This document shows, piece by piece, positions 7,339 to 14,748 of a DNA stretch of 35,220 nt. The translations under genes were made by a program, and so were the position numbers. The stretch's first letter is position 1; every line of letters starts with the position of its first letter. The stretch comes from JAOAIV01 sp038849555 (lineage in GTDB: Archaea; Thermoproteota; Bathyarchaeia; Bathyarchaeales; Bathycorpusculaceae): contig JAWCMT010000011.1 of the NCBI GenBank assembly GCA_038849555.1, positions 1 through 35,220 of the forward strand, written 5' to 3'. The notes under the pieces were generated by a model. That model made no database searches and was not told where the DNA came from. It saw nothing but the letters and a program-made list of their open reading frames with translations.

Positions 7339-8403
7339 CTATTTTTCGCGAAGAACTTTAGGGACATAAGCGCATCTAGGGTCAGAACCGAACACGTCGC
7401 CAGTGTAGAACAGCGCAGCCGAGCGGCAGCCTCCGCAGATTTCGCGGTACTCGCAAACGCCACACTTGCCCTTCAAATTGCTTTTGTCTCTGATTTTTTT
7501 GAAGAACTCGGAATTCTGCATTTCCTCCCAAATGGTTCTCAGCGACTTTTCTTTGACATTGCCCAAGCGGTAGGCGTCGTTGAAGCTGCAGGGTATTGCG
7601 TCCCCGTTTTCTGCGATGCTCATGAATTTGCCGAAGAAGCATCTGCCGAGGAAGAAGTGGTTAAACCAGTTGTCAAAATCAGCTAAGCCGCGCTGCTTGG
7701 CTATGCGAGCGAAGAATGTGCAGTAAACGTTGATTTCAGGTTTCCCCTTATACCTTGAGCGTAAGTCAAAGAGCTGATTGAACGCCCACTCATACTGCTG
7801 CGGCGTGGGATCAGCCTTTAAGCTGTCTCTGCTGCGGCTGTAGGGGATAAACCCGTGGTAAATGACCCAGCGCGCGTTGTATTTGGCTGCCAAATCAAGC
7901 ACGTGCACGAAATCTTCGTTGTTAACGTTTGTGCCTCCGCTAAAATTCGCAAACGTGTACACGAGGCAGTTCAGCAGGCGGGCGCTTGAAAGCCGCTCAA
8001 TGGCTGCGGCGGCTTTTGCGTATGTGCCTTTGCCGCGGATAAGGTCATTTGTTGCTTCTCCGCCGTCGATGCTTACGGACACGCGCACCTCGTTTTTCAC
8101 GATATCCTCAAAGACTTTTTCGTCCATTAGGTGTCCATCGGTTATGATGCTCGCGTTTAAGCCGATTTTTCTCGCGTAACTTATTATCTCGAATAGGTCT
8201 TTGCGGAGAAGCGGTTCGCCGCCGCTTATTCCAAGCCAGCTTGCGCCGAAATCGTATATTTGGTCAACAAGCCGCAAGGCGGCAGAAGTGTCCATCTCGT
8301 CTGGGAAAGGCGGTTTACCTGCGGATGCACAATGGACGCAGTTGCTGTCGCAGGCGAAAGTGCATCGCCAAGGCAGAATATATAGCGGCCCTTTTCGCTG
8401 CAT
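7339..8403 (-). CDS. Radical SAM protein with SPASM-type C-terminal cluster domain
   Basis: The 354-residue protein has the CxxxCxxC radical SAM motif at C18-C22-C25 (CDSNCVHC), followed by GISGGEPLL at about 58-66, the SAM-binding GGEP motif. The C-terminal region is cysteine rich (GRCFFGKF, AIPCSFN, then KCGVCEYREICGGCR and a last C in DPRC). This is the SPASM/twitch pattern that holds one or two auxiliary Fe-S clusters. Such proteins modify peptides or work in haem (AhbC/AhbD, NirJ) and related cofactor routes. Resemblance to the AhbD group at GGCRSAALFYTGD is suggestive, but no haem genes are nearby. It is the third gene of the regulator/MBL/rSAM operon. A GGAG ribosome site precedes the ATG. 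Confidence 0.88.
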   Translation of the reverse strand: MQRKGPLYILPWRCTFACDSNCVHCASAGKPPFPDEMDTSAALRLVDQIYDFGASWLGISGGEPLLRKDLFEIISYARKIGLNASIITDGHLMDEKVFEDIVKNEVRVSVSIDGGEATNDLIRGKGTYAKAAAAIERLSSARLLNCLVYTFANFSGGTNVNNEDFVHVLDLAAKYNARWVIYHGFIPYSRSRDSLKADPTPQQYEWAFNQLFDLRSRYKGKPEINVYCTFFARIAKQRGLADFDNWFNHFFLGRCFFGKFMSIAENGDAIPCSFNDAYRLGNVKEKSLRTIWEEMQNSEFFKKIRDKSNLKGKCGVCEYREICGGCRSAALFYTGDVFGSDPRCAYVPKVLREK

Positions 8404-8449
8404 TATTTCAAGCTCCGATAGACTTCTGGGACAAGGTTATTTAACCCTT

Positions 8450-9451
8450 TCATAACGCGCCCAGCCTGTAGAGGTTCCCCACGCTGTTCCACACGAATGC
8501 TTCAGACAGTGCCTCAGCTATGGCGCACATGGCTTTCCAACCCGTGCAATGTGAAGGCACAATGAGCTCGGGATTTATTTGCCGTAGCGCTTCGATGGTT
8601 GGTTGGATTCTGTCCTCAAATTCTTTTCCTGCAAGGTGAAAGCCGCCCATCACAGCGTAAACGCGCTTTACGCCTGTTATCTGCTGGGCATAAGCCACCG
8701 TGTTGATTATGCCTGCGTGGGCGCATCCTGAAAGAACCACTAAGCCCTTGCCTTTAAGGTTGATTACTACTGCGCGTTCATCCATAATCCACGGGTCAGG
8801 ATGCCACACGCCATTGACGAGAACCCTGTGCTGAGCATAGCCCGCTTCAAAACTTGTCTGCCGCGGAATCTCGCCTGTCACGCAAACCATGCCCTCTGCC
8901 GTTAACGATGGCGTCTTCGTGCTGACCAGCCGCGCTGGGCTTAGCTCCGAGGCTGTTGGAAACGTTGGGTATCTTCGGACTTTCCCGTTAGCGTCGGCTG
9001 CACCTCTAACCGCGAACATGCCTTCATGAACAATTATGGGCAACGCCGCTTTGCCGATTGCTTTGACCGCTGCGGGCAAGCCGCCGAAATGGTCATAGTG
9101 CCCATGCGAAAGCACAATACATTCGACCGCGCTGAGGTTTAGGCCCATGCGCTTAGCGTTTTCCACGACGCCGTCCGCGCTTACTCCAGCGTCAAACAGG
9201 ATGTAGCTTGTCTTTTGCCCGCTGAAAACGCGGATGAGCATTGCAAAACCGTGCTCGCCGAAAGGCAACTGCGCGTGAGTTTCAGCCCATCTCTGGCCAT
9301 AGCGTTCCCGAGTCCATTGTCTGAAGGGCTTGACTTGCGGCTTGTTCACATGTGAAAGAAAATCCACTGTATTATCTACTAAGCTGATTATTTCCACGGC
9401 GTCTACTTCTTTTAATTCTCCGTTAACTGTGCTCTCGCTTATTTCATGCAT
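8450..9451 (-). CDS. Metallo-beta-lactamase-fold hydrolase (COG1237/MJ0301 type)
   Basis: The 333-residue protein has the MBL metal motif SHGHYDHFGG at about residues 114-123, a later SGCAHAGIINT segment at about 240-250, and GGFHLAG and SHCTGWKA near the C-terminus, which supply further metal ligands. The long insertion and these motifs match the COG1237 group, which includes the archaeal enzyme proposed for dihydropterin/ribofuranosyl-aminobenzene-phosphate chemistry in methanopterin synthesis. The actual reaction here is unproven. It lies 12 bases downstream of the AsnC-type regulator and 46 bases upstream of the radical-SAM gene on the same strand, so the three are most likely one operon. 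Confidence 0.85.
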   Translation of the reverse strand: MHEISESTVNGELKEVDAVEIISLVDNTVDFLSHVNKPQVKPFRQWTRERYGQRWAETHAQLPFGEHGFAMLIRVFSGQKTSYILFDAGVSADGVVENAKRMGLNLSAVECIVLSHGHYDHFGGLPAAVKAIGKAALPIIVHEGMFAVRGAADANGKVRRYPTFPTASELSPARLVSTKTPSLTAEGMVCVTGEIPRQTSFEAGYAQHRVLVNGVWHPDPWIMDERAVVINLKGKGLVVLSGCAHAGIINTVAYAQQITGVKRVYAVMGGFHLAGKEFEDRIQPTIEALRQINPELIVPSHCTGWKAMCAIAEALSEAFVWNSVGNLYRLGAL

Positions 9452-9463
9452 GTAAGTGCACCT

Positions 9464-10033
9464 TCATAGTGGGCCTCTGTAGTGGCTAGTTGCTGGGCAA
9501 CCAACGCATTTCTGGCTTTCATAACGGTTACAAGTAACGCAATCCACATTGCAAGGCGATAGTGTCTCATTTTTGCGGGCTAGTTGTGCTCGTATTTGAA
9601 GAAACGGCGCGAAGTATACGTCGCTTATCGGATAAAATTCTGACCGGCGTATCCCTTTGCAGCATCTTAGCGAGCATTTTTCCATGGATATGCTTTCAAG
9701 TGTTTCTTGTGTTTCCGCCACAACAAGCGCTATCAAGTTGTAGCCGCCTATTGTTTTGAAAATCTGGACAATTCTTGGGCAGTCTCGGAATCTATCGAGA
9801 AGCGTTTGCATTGCTTCTGCGCTTTCCATCTCCAGCATTACAAGCGCGGGGTGCAGGCTGAGCGCCTTGGGATTTATTAAGGCGGCAACTTCGATTACTC
9901 TGTCTTTCAACAGTTTCTCCAGCCGCTTCTTTGCACCCATGCTTGTGAAACCGATGGATTCAGCCAAGTCTTGCAGTGTCACCCTGCCATCTGATTGAAG
10001 CTGGGCGATTATTTTTCGGTCAACATCGTCCAT
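9464..10033 (-). CDS. Lrp/AsnC-family regulator with cysteine-rich tail
   Basis: Residues 1-55 are the Lrp/AsnC helix-turn-helix (DRKIIAQLQSDGRVTLQDLA, then MGAKKRLEKLLKDRVI). Residues 60-145 are the RAM-type ligand-sensing fold. The last 30 residues add a cluster C-x3-C-x2-C-x7-C-x2-C (SPCNVDCVTC...KCVGCPAT), a likely zinc or metal/redox-sensing knuckle that plain Lrp proteins lack. Two further cysteine pairs (CSLRCC) lie in the linker. It is first in the MBL/rSAM operon and divergent from the NifX-like gene. The shared intergenic region holds an inverted repeat overlapping its own TATA box, so autoregulation is likely. The sensed ligand is unknown. Confidence 0.85.
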   Translation of the reverse strand: MDDVDRKIIAQLQSDGRVTLQDLAESIGFTSMGAKKRLEKLLKDRVIEVAALINPKALSLHPALVMLEMESAEAMQTLLDRFRDCPRIVQIFKTIGGYNLIALVVAETQETLESISMEKCSLRCCKGIRRSEFYPISDVYFAPFLQIRAQLARKNETLSPCNVDCVTCNRYESQKCVGCPATSHYRGPL

Positions 10034-10050
10034 TAGGCCTTCACAGTTTA

Positions 10051-10083
10051 TTTTATAAACATAAAGTATTAATATTGTTTATG
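10051..10083. promoter_or_regulatory. Divergent promoter with CATAAA...TTTATG inverted repeat
   Basis: The arms CATAAA (10060-10065) and TTTATG (10078-10083) flank a TATTAATA core (10067-10074). A minus-strand TATA box (TTTATAAAATAAA) adjoins it about 20-30 bases upstream of the AsnC-type regulator. The arrangement suits an Lrp/AsnC dimer site controlling both directions. Only the sequence symmetry supports this. Confidence 0.45.
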
Positions 10084-10130
10084 CATTAAACCATGGAAGC
10101 CACGAATATCAATCAAGAGGAGAAAAGAGC

Positions 10131-10511
10131 ATGATAACAAGAATAGTGATACCCGTAGAAAACAAGGATGGATTGAACGCGCCAATCGCTCAGCATTTTG
10201 GACGCGCACCCTTCTTCGCCGTCGTCGACTTGGACGAGGCTGGCAATATGGTAGCCGTTGAGACTCAAGCGAACACAGGAGAGCACTACGGTGGCGCTGG
10301 TCATCCACATGAGACTTTGTTGGCTCTGAAACCGAGCGTGATAGTAGCCTACGGTATGGGTCCTGGCGGCTTAGCTAGTTTTGGCAATGCAGGCGTACAA
10401 GTGCTAAAGGCAGCTGGCAAGACGGTTAAAGAAGTGATAACGCAGTTTAAAGTGGGAAAACTGGAAAGGCTTACAGTCGGATGTGGCCACGCGCATCACC
10501 ATCATCACTGA
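10131..10511 (+). CDS. NifX/NifB-C-like iron-molybdenum-cofactor-binding family protein
   Basis: The 126-residue protein covers the whole dinitrogenase iron-molybdenum cofactor family fold: it begins RIVIPVENKDGLNAPIAQHF, then GRAPFFAVVD, and later YGMGPGGLASFGNAGVQV. Members without nitrogenase in archaea are thought to bind metal-sulfur clusters or be Fe-S or Mo carriers. The C-terminus ends CGHAHHHHH, a likely metal-binding tail. The start is ATG 10131 with GAGGAG upstream. The NifX, DUF5320 and DUF134 families commonly sit together in archaea, and all three occur within 1.6 kb here. No nif structural genes are visible, so nitrogen fixation is not implied. Confidence 0.87.
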   Translation: MITRIVIPVENKDGLNAPIAQHFGRAPFFAVVDLDEAGNMVAVETQANTGEHYGGAGHPHETLLALKPSVIVAYGMGPGGLASFGNAGVQVLKAAGKTVKEVITQFKVGKLERLTVGCGHAHHHHH

Positions 10512-10611
10512 GGCGACAAGAAAACCTCGTGGAAGTTTTTAAATAAGCTGTAAACTAATCAGAGAAATACTAAAACAACATTTCCTTGCATGCGTAAGGG
10601 AGGTGTAATGT

Positions 10612-10893
10612 TTGCTGTCGAAAATTCCGATTGAACTTGCCAAAATAAAGAAGGAGAACTTGGACAAGGAGATACTGCGAGCGGCGGTTATCGCCGAGTT
10701 GGATGCCATAAATCTCTATGAGCAGATGGCTGCTTTGGCTGTTGACGAGAACGTAAAGCGGATTCTCTTGGACGTGGCGAAAGAGGAGAAGACGCATGTC
10801 GGCGAGTTCCAGGCATTGCTACTGAGGCATGATAAAGAGCAGGAAAAAGAGCTTGAAGAAGGCAAAAAAGAAGTCGACGAATTAACTGGCTAA
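10612..10893 (+). CDS. Short ferritin-like diiron protein, encapsulated-ferritin (EncFtn) type
   Basis: This 93-residue protein is half the length of a four-helix ferritin. It has one EL-A-x-x-Y segment (E29, Y36) and one ExxH motif (E59, H62). The spacing E29/Y36/E59/H62 equals E32/Y39/E62/H65, which I recall as the ferroxidase-site residues of Rhodospirillum EncFtn. Such 'demi-ferritins' build the site across a dimer interface and oxidise Fe(II), usually inside an encapsulin shell. No encapsulin gene is in this window, and the C-terminus shows no clear cargo peptide. The TTG start is fixed by GGGAGGTG (10598-10605) 6 bases upstream; the ATG at 10608 is too close and stops after eight codons. 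Cytosolic rubrerythrin-like use is an alternative. Confidence 0.82.
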   Translation: MLSKIPIELAKIKKENLDKEILRAAVIAELDAINLYEQMAALAVDENVKRILLDVAKEEKTHVGEFQALLLRHDKEQEKELEEGKKEVDELTG

Positions 10894-10927
10894 CAAATTG
10901 CAAAACATAAGCGGCTTAAAATTGCTA

Positions 10928-10952
10928 TGGCCCCTGCTTAGGGCCAGTTTTT
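10928..10952 (+). terminator. Hairpin plus T-run
   Basis: Arms TGGCCC (10928-10933) and GGGCCA (10941-10946) around a 7-base loop are followed by TTTTT. It lies between the convergent ferritin-like and DUF5320 genes and may serve the plus-strand gene. Confidence 0.6.
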
Positions 10953-10978
10953 ATTGAGCTGGACAGCGTTCGGCTTAG

Positions 10979-11245
10979 TTACTTGTTAAGTTCTTTTAGT
11001 CGCTCTTCAATTTTTTTGAGAGTTTCTTGTAAGGCTTTTAACTGCTCTTCTATCATGGCTTTTTCTTTGGTTAGTAATGCTGCTTCGTCATCAGCTTTTA
11101 ATGACGGCACCGCACTGTAAGGGCTGTGTAGGCACCAGCATGCGCCTCTGCCGTAGAGCCATCCTGGCCTTTGCCATGGCGGCAAGTGGCTGAATGGTCC
11201 TCTTCCTGGCCACTGGTCTGTCCATTCTCTTCCTCTCCATCCCAT
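10979..11245 (-). CDS. DUF5320-type small protein with C-terminal coiled coil
   Basis: I place the start at ATG 11245, 8 bases after GGGAGGTGA, giving 88 residues beginning MGWRGREWTDQWPGRGPFS. The N-terminal half is rich in G, P, W and R, with a CWC pair (GRGACWCLHSPYS). The C-terminal 38 residues are a heptad coiled coil of E, K and L. This G/P/W-rich plus coiled-coil layout is the DUF5320 type found next to NifX-like and DUF134 genes. The function of the family is unknown; a metal or cluster carrier role is only suggested by the company. The frame is open further upstream to 11311, but those codons cover the operator region and precede the ribosome site. Confidence 0.75.
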   Translation of the reverse strand: MGWRGREWTDQWPGRGPFSHLPPWQRPGWLYGRGACWCLHSPYSAVPSLKADDEAALLTKEKAMIEEQLKALQETLKKIEERLKELNK

Positions 11246-11283
11246 TTTGTGTTTCACCTCCCAAGAAGCGTTTTTGTGTTTAT

Positions 11284-11325
11284 GCACATAATCAATTATG
11301 TGATAGTGCACAAAAATATATAAAA
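11284..11325 (+). promoter_or_regulatory. Palindromic operator and TATA box of the DUF134 gene
   Basis: CACATAAT (11285-11292) and ATTATGTG (11295-11302) are perfect 8-base arms around CA. An outer GCAC/GTGC pair adds partial symmetry. A TATA box, AAATATATAAAAG, follows at about 11314-11325, 31 bases before the ATG. The site lies between two divergent genes and is a natural target for the DUF134 regulator itself. Confidence 0.6.
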
Positions 11326-11355
11326 GTTACGGGGCAAATAAGTAAACTGACCACA

Positions 11356-11694
11356 ATGTGCTGGCGACAACGATGCAGACGCGGCAGAAAAGGCCGATTC
11401 CCAAAACCAATCACCATAGCAAAAGCACCAGCCGCCACCATCTTCGCTCCAGAACCACAACTAAATCAAGCACCCATCCTCATGGAACCCGCGGAAATTG
11501 AAGCCCTACGCCTCGTCGATTTAGAAGGCTTATCTCAGGAAGAAGCTGGAGAAAGAATGGGTGTATCCCGCGGAACCGTATGGCGCCTAGTACAAAGCGC
11601 TAGGAAAAAAACCGCGCAAGCCCTAACCGAGGGGCGCCCCTTACAAATCGCCGTGGAACCAAGCGCAGAAGAAAAGCAAGATAACTCAAACTGA
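11356..11694 (+). CDS. DUF134-family DNA-binding regulator
   Basis: With ATG 11356 the protein has 112 residues and begins MCWRQRCRRGRKGRFPKP, the family's usual basic N-terminus. It then has the DUF134 core MEPAEIEALRLVDLEGLSQ followed by a sigma-70-region-4-like helix-turn-helix, EEAGERMGVSRGTVWRLVQS. Members are predicted transcription factors near NifX-like and DUF5320 genes. The frame is open further upstream, but that part would overlap the promoter and the divergent gene. The short leader after the TATA box suggests leaderless or near-leaderless translation. DNA target inferred: the palindrome at 11285-11302. Confidence 0.85.
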   Translation: MCWRQRCRRGRKGRFPKPITIAKAPAATIFAPEPQLNQAPILMEPAEIEALRLVDLEGLSQEEAGERMGVSRGTVWRLVQSARKKTAQALTEGRPLQIAVEPSAEEKQDNSN

Positions 11695-11791
11695 TGAGTC
11701 ACGGTAAAAAACGCTGGCGTACTTGCAGTTTAGCGAGCCTATACGAAATTTTTTAAGCAACAAGCCTTCAAAAACCTAGTGGTGACGTAGA

Positions 11792-12208
11792 GTGCCCAAA
11801 ATAAAAGCAGAGGCAAAACTTGTTGAGAACGTTCGTTCAATAGCCAGCAACACAAGAGCGCACTGTGTAGTCTGCGATCTACCAGCTGCTGCAGGCGGAA
11901 GTGACAGCGGCCCTACAGCTTTGGAGTTAGCCTTGATGGCGCTTGCTGACTGCGGTGTAACAATATTCGCTGATGTCTGCAAAAAGAGCAACATCTCCCC
12001 GGGCAAAGTTGAGGTTGCAGTGGAGGCTGATAAGTCTCCAGACTCGCCGCTGATCACTGGAGTAACAATGAAGGTTGCGGTCTCTGCAAAAGCAAGAAAA
12101 GAACTGCTTGAAGGCGCTTGGCGGAGAACGGAAGCAAACTGCCCAGTCTTATTCATCTTTAAAGAGCCCATCCCCGTAAAGGTTGAGTTTGAAGCAAAAC
12201 AAGAATAG
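11792..12208 (+). CDS. OsmC-family redox protein
   Basis: The 138-residue protein matches the OsmC/Ohr fold. The first cysteine sits in ALMALADCGVTIF (about residue 55) and the second in RRTEANCPVLFIF (about 120), both in the expected helix and strand contexts. OsmC proteins reduce organic hydroperoxides through this cysteine pair. A third cysteine pair near the N-terminus (HCVVCDLP) is unusual and may serve redox sensing or metal binding. It starts at GTG after GGTGA. It is transcribed alone, with a TATA-like AATTTTTTAAG about 45 bases upstream. Confidence 0.82.
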   Translation: MPKIKAEAKLVENVRSIASNTRAHCVVCDLPAAAGGSDSGPTALELALMALADCGVTIFADVCKKSNISPGKVEVAVEADKSPDSPLITGVTMKVAVSAKARKELLEGAWRRTEANCPVLFIFKEPIPVKVEFEAKQE

Positions 12209-12376
12209 ACAATACGCCTCTCGCGAAACTAAACACGTATTCAAGAGCACTGTACGATATAGTAGCTTAAAGACTATCAATTCATGATTACTTGATGTGG
12301 TATGGCGCCTAAAGGCCTTATGGCACAAAGTTAATACTTCACTGTTGCCGCTATAGGACTTGAGGGTGAAACTTTT

Positions 12377-13348
12377 TTGAAAGCCGCTGTCTATAGAGGC
12401 CCACGTAACATCAAAGTCGCTGAGGTTCCAGAGCCAAGTGTTTCAGGGCGTCAAGTGCTTGTGAAGTTCAAAGCGGGCAGCATCTGCGGCACTGACCTGC
12501 ACTTCTATAGGGGTGAGTGGCGCTGGATGAAGCGCGGCCGCATAATTGGTCATGACGCCTGCGGCGTGAGAGCGGACAATGGAGAGCGTGTGGTGATGGT
12601 GCCGCTGGTTTACTGTGACAGATGCTACTACTGCCTCAGAGGGCTTTCCACATACTGTGTGCGCGGCAAGTTTATGGGTTTAACAAGCGACGGTTTCTTC
12701 GCCGAATCCATAGCGATGCGTCCCAGAAACTTGGTTCCTGTGCCCGACGGCGTCAGCGATGAGGAAGCAGCTGTTGTGGAGCCTGTTGCGCTTGCGCTTC
12801 ACGTGATGGATGCGCTTAAGCCTAACGTGGGCGACTGGGCGACGATAATCGGGCAGGGCGCTATTGGCTTGTTGATGACGCAGATAGCGCGGATGAAAGG
12901 CTGCCGCGTCGTAGCTATCGACTTGCTGGATTACCGGCTGCGGCTTGCCGAGAAATACGGCGCGGAGTTCTGCATCAACGCCGCCGAGGAGGATGCAGTT
13001 AAGCGCGTGCGGGAAATCACGCGGCGGGGCTCTGACGTGGTGGTTGAGGCAGCTGGGACAGAGCAGACGGTGCAGCAGACGCCGTTTCTGGTGCGCAAGG
13101 CAGGCAAAGTCGCGTTGGTAGGCGCGTCTAAGGGATACCTGAACCTAGAAGACGCTGATGAAGCCGTGTTCTTTACTACGTACATTTCGCCTGTCGAGTA
13201 CCCGTTGGCTGTGCAGCTTATCGCCGAGAAACGTGTTGACGTGAAAAACTTGGTAACACACAAATTCAGCTTAGCGGAGTTCGAGCGGGCGCTTGAAACG
13301 GCGGATAACCCAGCGGAGAAGCCGCTTAAGGTGGTAATAACCGCGTAG
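12377..13348 (+). CDS. Zinc-dependent medium-chain alcohol/polyol dehydrogenase
   Basis: This 323-residue medium-chain dehydrogenase has catalytic zinc ligands C37 (SICGTD) and H59 (GHD, where E is usual), and a structural-zinc set C80, C83, C86, C94 (CDRCYYCLRG...C). The EPVALALH segment near 137 is conserved, and the NAD(P)-binding GQGAIGLL lies near 158. It most resembles the threonine/sorbitol dehydrogenase branch. The substrate is not determinable, but oxidation of a secondary alcohol or polyol is the likely reaction. The TTG start is placed by GAGGGTGA 7 bases upstream. Cytosolic. Confidence 0.88.
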   Translation: MKAAVYRGPRNIKVAEVPEPSVSGRQVLVKFKAGSICGTDLHFYRGEWRWMKRGRIIGHDACGVRADNGERVVMVPLVYCDRCYYCLRGLSTYCVRGKFMGLTSDGFFAESIAMRPRNLVPVPDGVSDEEAAVVEPVALALHVMDALKPNVGDWATIIGQGAIGLLMTQIARMKGCRVVAIDLLDYRLRLAEKYGAEFCINAAEEDAVKRVREITRRGSDVVVEAAGTEQTVQQTPFLVRKAGKVALVGASKGYLNLEDADEAVFFTTYISPVEYPLAVQLIAEKRVDVKNLVTHKFSLAEFERALETADNPAEKPLKVVITA

Positions 13349-13436
13349 GGCTGTTTTCTACCGTAAAGTATATTATCTATTTGGGAAAGTGTTTACGCCG
13401 CTTCGCTTTAGTAATAAATGAGCGTGAACCAGAAGA

Positions 13437-14129
13437 ATGGACATTAAAGCGGTGATATTCGATTTAGACGGCACATTAGTAGGCTTCAACCTAGATTACC
13501 GCGCATTAAGAGCAGAAGTCAGGGGTTACCTGGCCAAGCAAGGCGTTCCCGCGTCTGTGCTGTCGCTACAGGAGAACATTTTCGAGATGCTTAAGAAGGC
13601 GGAGCTTTTCCTGCGGAACTCGCGCAAGTCCACTGCGGCAATAGAGAAAATTCGCGGCGAAGTTTTGAGCATGGCTGAGCGGTACGAGTTGGACGCTGCC
13701 ATGAGCACTGGGCTTATGTCGGGCGCGGTGGAGACGTTGAAGACGTTGCGGCGCATGGGCATGAAAATTGGGTTATGCACGACTGACAGCGAAAAGGCAG
13801 CTGCATATATTCTTCAGCGCTTCAAGATTGCCGAGTTCTTCGATGCTGTGGTAACGCGCGATAGGGTGAAGCAAGTGAAGCCGCATCCAGAGCATCTGCA
13901 AGCAGTGCTGGAAGCCTTAGAAGTGAAGCCAGAGGAAAGCTTGGTTGTCGGCGACAGCGTTGCGGACATGCAATGTGCGCAGGAGCTGAAGGCTGTCGCG
14001 GTTGGGTTGCCCACTGGAATCTCCAGCAAACAGCAGTTAACGCAGCAAGGCGCAAACTACATTATCACGTCGATAACTGATTTGCCCATTTTAATCGCGC
14101 AAATAAATAAGGTGCATGCTGAGCAATAG
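13437..14129 (+). CDS. HAD-superfamily phosphatase (phosphoglycolate phosphatase-like)
   Basis: The 230-residue protein has HAD motif I FDLDGT at residues 8-13, motif II around LCTTDS (about 103-108), K in QVKPHPEH (about 144) and motif IV GDSVADMQCA (about 166-175). The helical cap between motifs I and II places it in subfamily IA with phosphoglycolate phosphatase, phosphonatase and beta-phosphoglucomutase. Substrate unknown. A second HAD gene of similar build lies 2.4 kb downstream, on the other side of the thiolase pair. Confidence 0.87.
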   Translation: MDIKAVIFDLDGTLVGFNLDYRALRAEVRGYLAKQGVPASVLSLQENIFEMLKKAELFLRNSRKSTAAIEKIRGEVLSMAERYELDAAMSTGLMSGAVETLKTLRRMGMKIGLCTTDSEKAAAYILQRFKIAEFFDAVVTRDRVKQVKPHPEHLQAVLEALEVKPEESLVVGDSVADMQCAQELKAVAVGLPTGISSKQQLTQQGANYIITSITDLPILIAQINKVHAEQ

Positions 14130-14315
14130 CGGTTTAAGCGGCTTTCAAAGTAAAATCGAGCCTGCCCTATTTAGATTCATGGACTGTGGTTACTTCAATA
14201 ATTCTGAAATTGCAGATTTATAATTGCGTTGCACTTAATTCATTCTGCTGTTGCAAAGCGCTTAAAGCCTTATTAACTTACCCATAACGCAGAAGTCTAC
14301 TGGAGGGTGAAGGGC
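14130..14315. other. Non-coding stretch before the repeat protein
   Basis: About 185 bases with no convincing gene or RNA. It ends with the strong ribosome site GGAGGGTGA (14302-14310), which decides the ATG 14316 start of the next gene. Confidence 0.4.
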
Positions 14316-14663
14316 ATGATTGTGGAGATAGTGAATATCATAGCTGGACTAGTGCTGGCGATGGGTATCCTGCCGAGTGTGCCTGCTGTTGGCAAAAGCC
14401 TGGAGAAGGTCGCTAAATGGCTGGGTAGATTCCAAACGATAATCGGCGTAATAGCCATAATCGTGGGAATACTTTACTTCGGCATGCAAGGGCTCGTGGC
14501 AATCGTTGCAGGGCTGATTTTGGCAATGGGCATTTTGACAAGCATCCCAGCGATAGGCGGAAGCTTAGAGAAAGTTGCCAAGTGGCTAGGTAGATTCCAA
14601 ACAATCATTGGCATAATAGCATTGATTCTCGGAATTCTCGGGCTCTTGGGAATTTTCGTTTAA
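14316..14663 (+). CDS. Small membrane protein of two 55-residue repeats
   Basis: The 115-residue protein (ATG placed by GGAGG upstream) consists of two copies of one unit, 165 bases apart in the DNA. Each unit has a hydrophobic helix AGL.LAMGIL, a turn S.PA.G, an amphipathic basic helix SLEKVAKWLGRFQTIIG and a second hydrophobic helix. The copies are nearly identical in protein (the 17-residue core is exact) but differ at many third codon positions, so the duplication is old and kept by selection. I do not recognise a family. Four membrane-embedded helices with two basic amphipathic linkers could form a small pore, scaffold or membrane-shaping protein, which is an inference. A T-rich run follows the stop. 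Confidence 0.75.
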   Translation: MIVEIVNIIAGLVLAMGILPSVPAVGKSLEKVAKWLGRFQTIIGVIAIIVGILYFGMQGLVAIVAGLILAMGILTSIPAIGGSLEKVAKWLGRFQTIIGIIALILGILGLLGIFV

Positions 14664-14664
14664 C

Positions 14665-14682
14665 CCTCTTTTTTTCTCTCTT
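14665..14682 (+). terminator. Poly-T termination signal
   Basis: CTCTTTTTTTCTCTCTTT follows the stop of the repeat protein. T-rich runs without a hairpin act as terminators in archaea. Confidence 0.5.
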
Positions 14683-14748
14683 TATGGGCATAGCAGAATT
14701 TTTGGTTGCGGTTTGCTTCGTGCGGAAAATGCCAGGCGCCACCCAGAG

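Noticed and set aside
10131..11694. Nitrogen fixation locus suggested by the NifX-like gene
   Set aside because: No nifH, D, K, E or B gene is present. NifX-family proteins are common in archaea that do not fix nitrogen.
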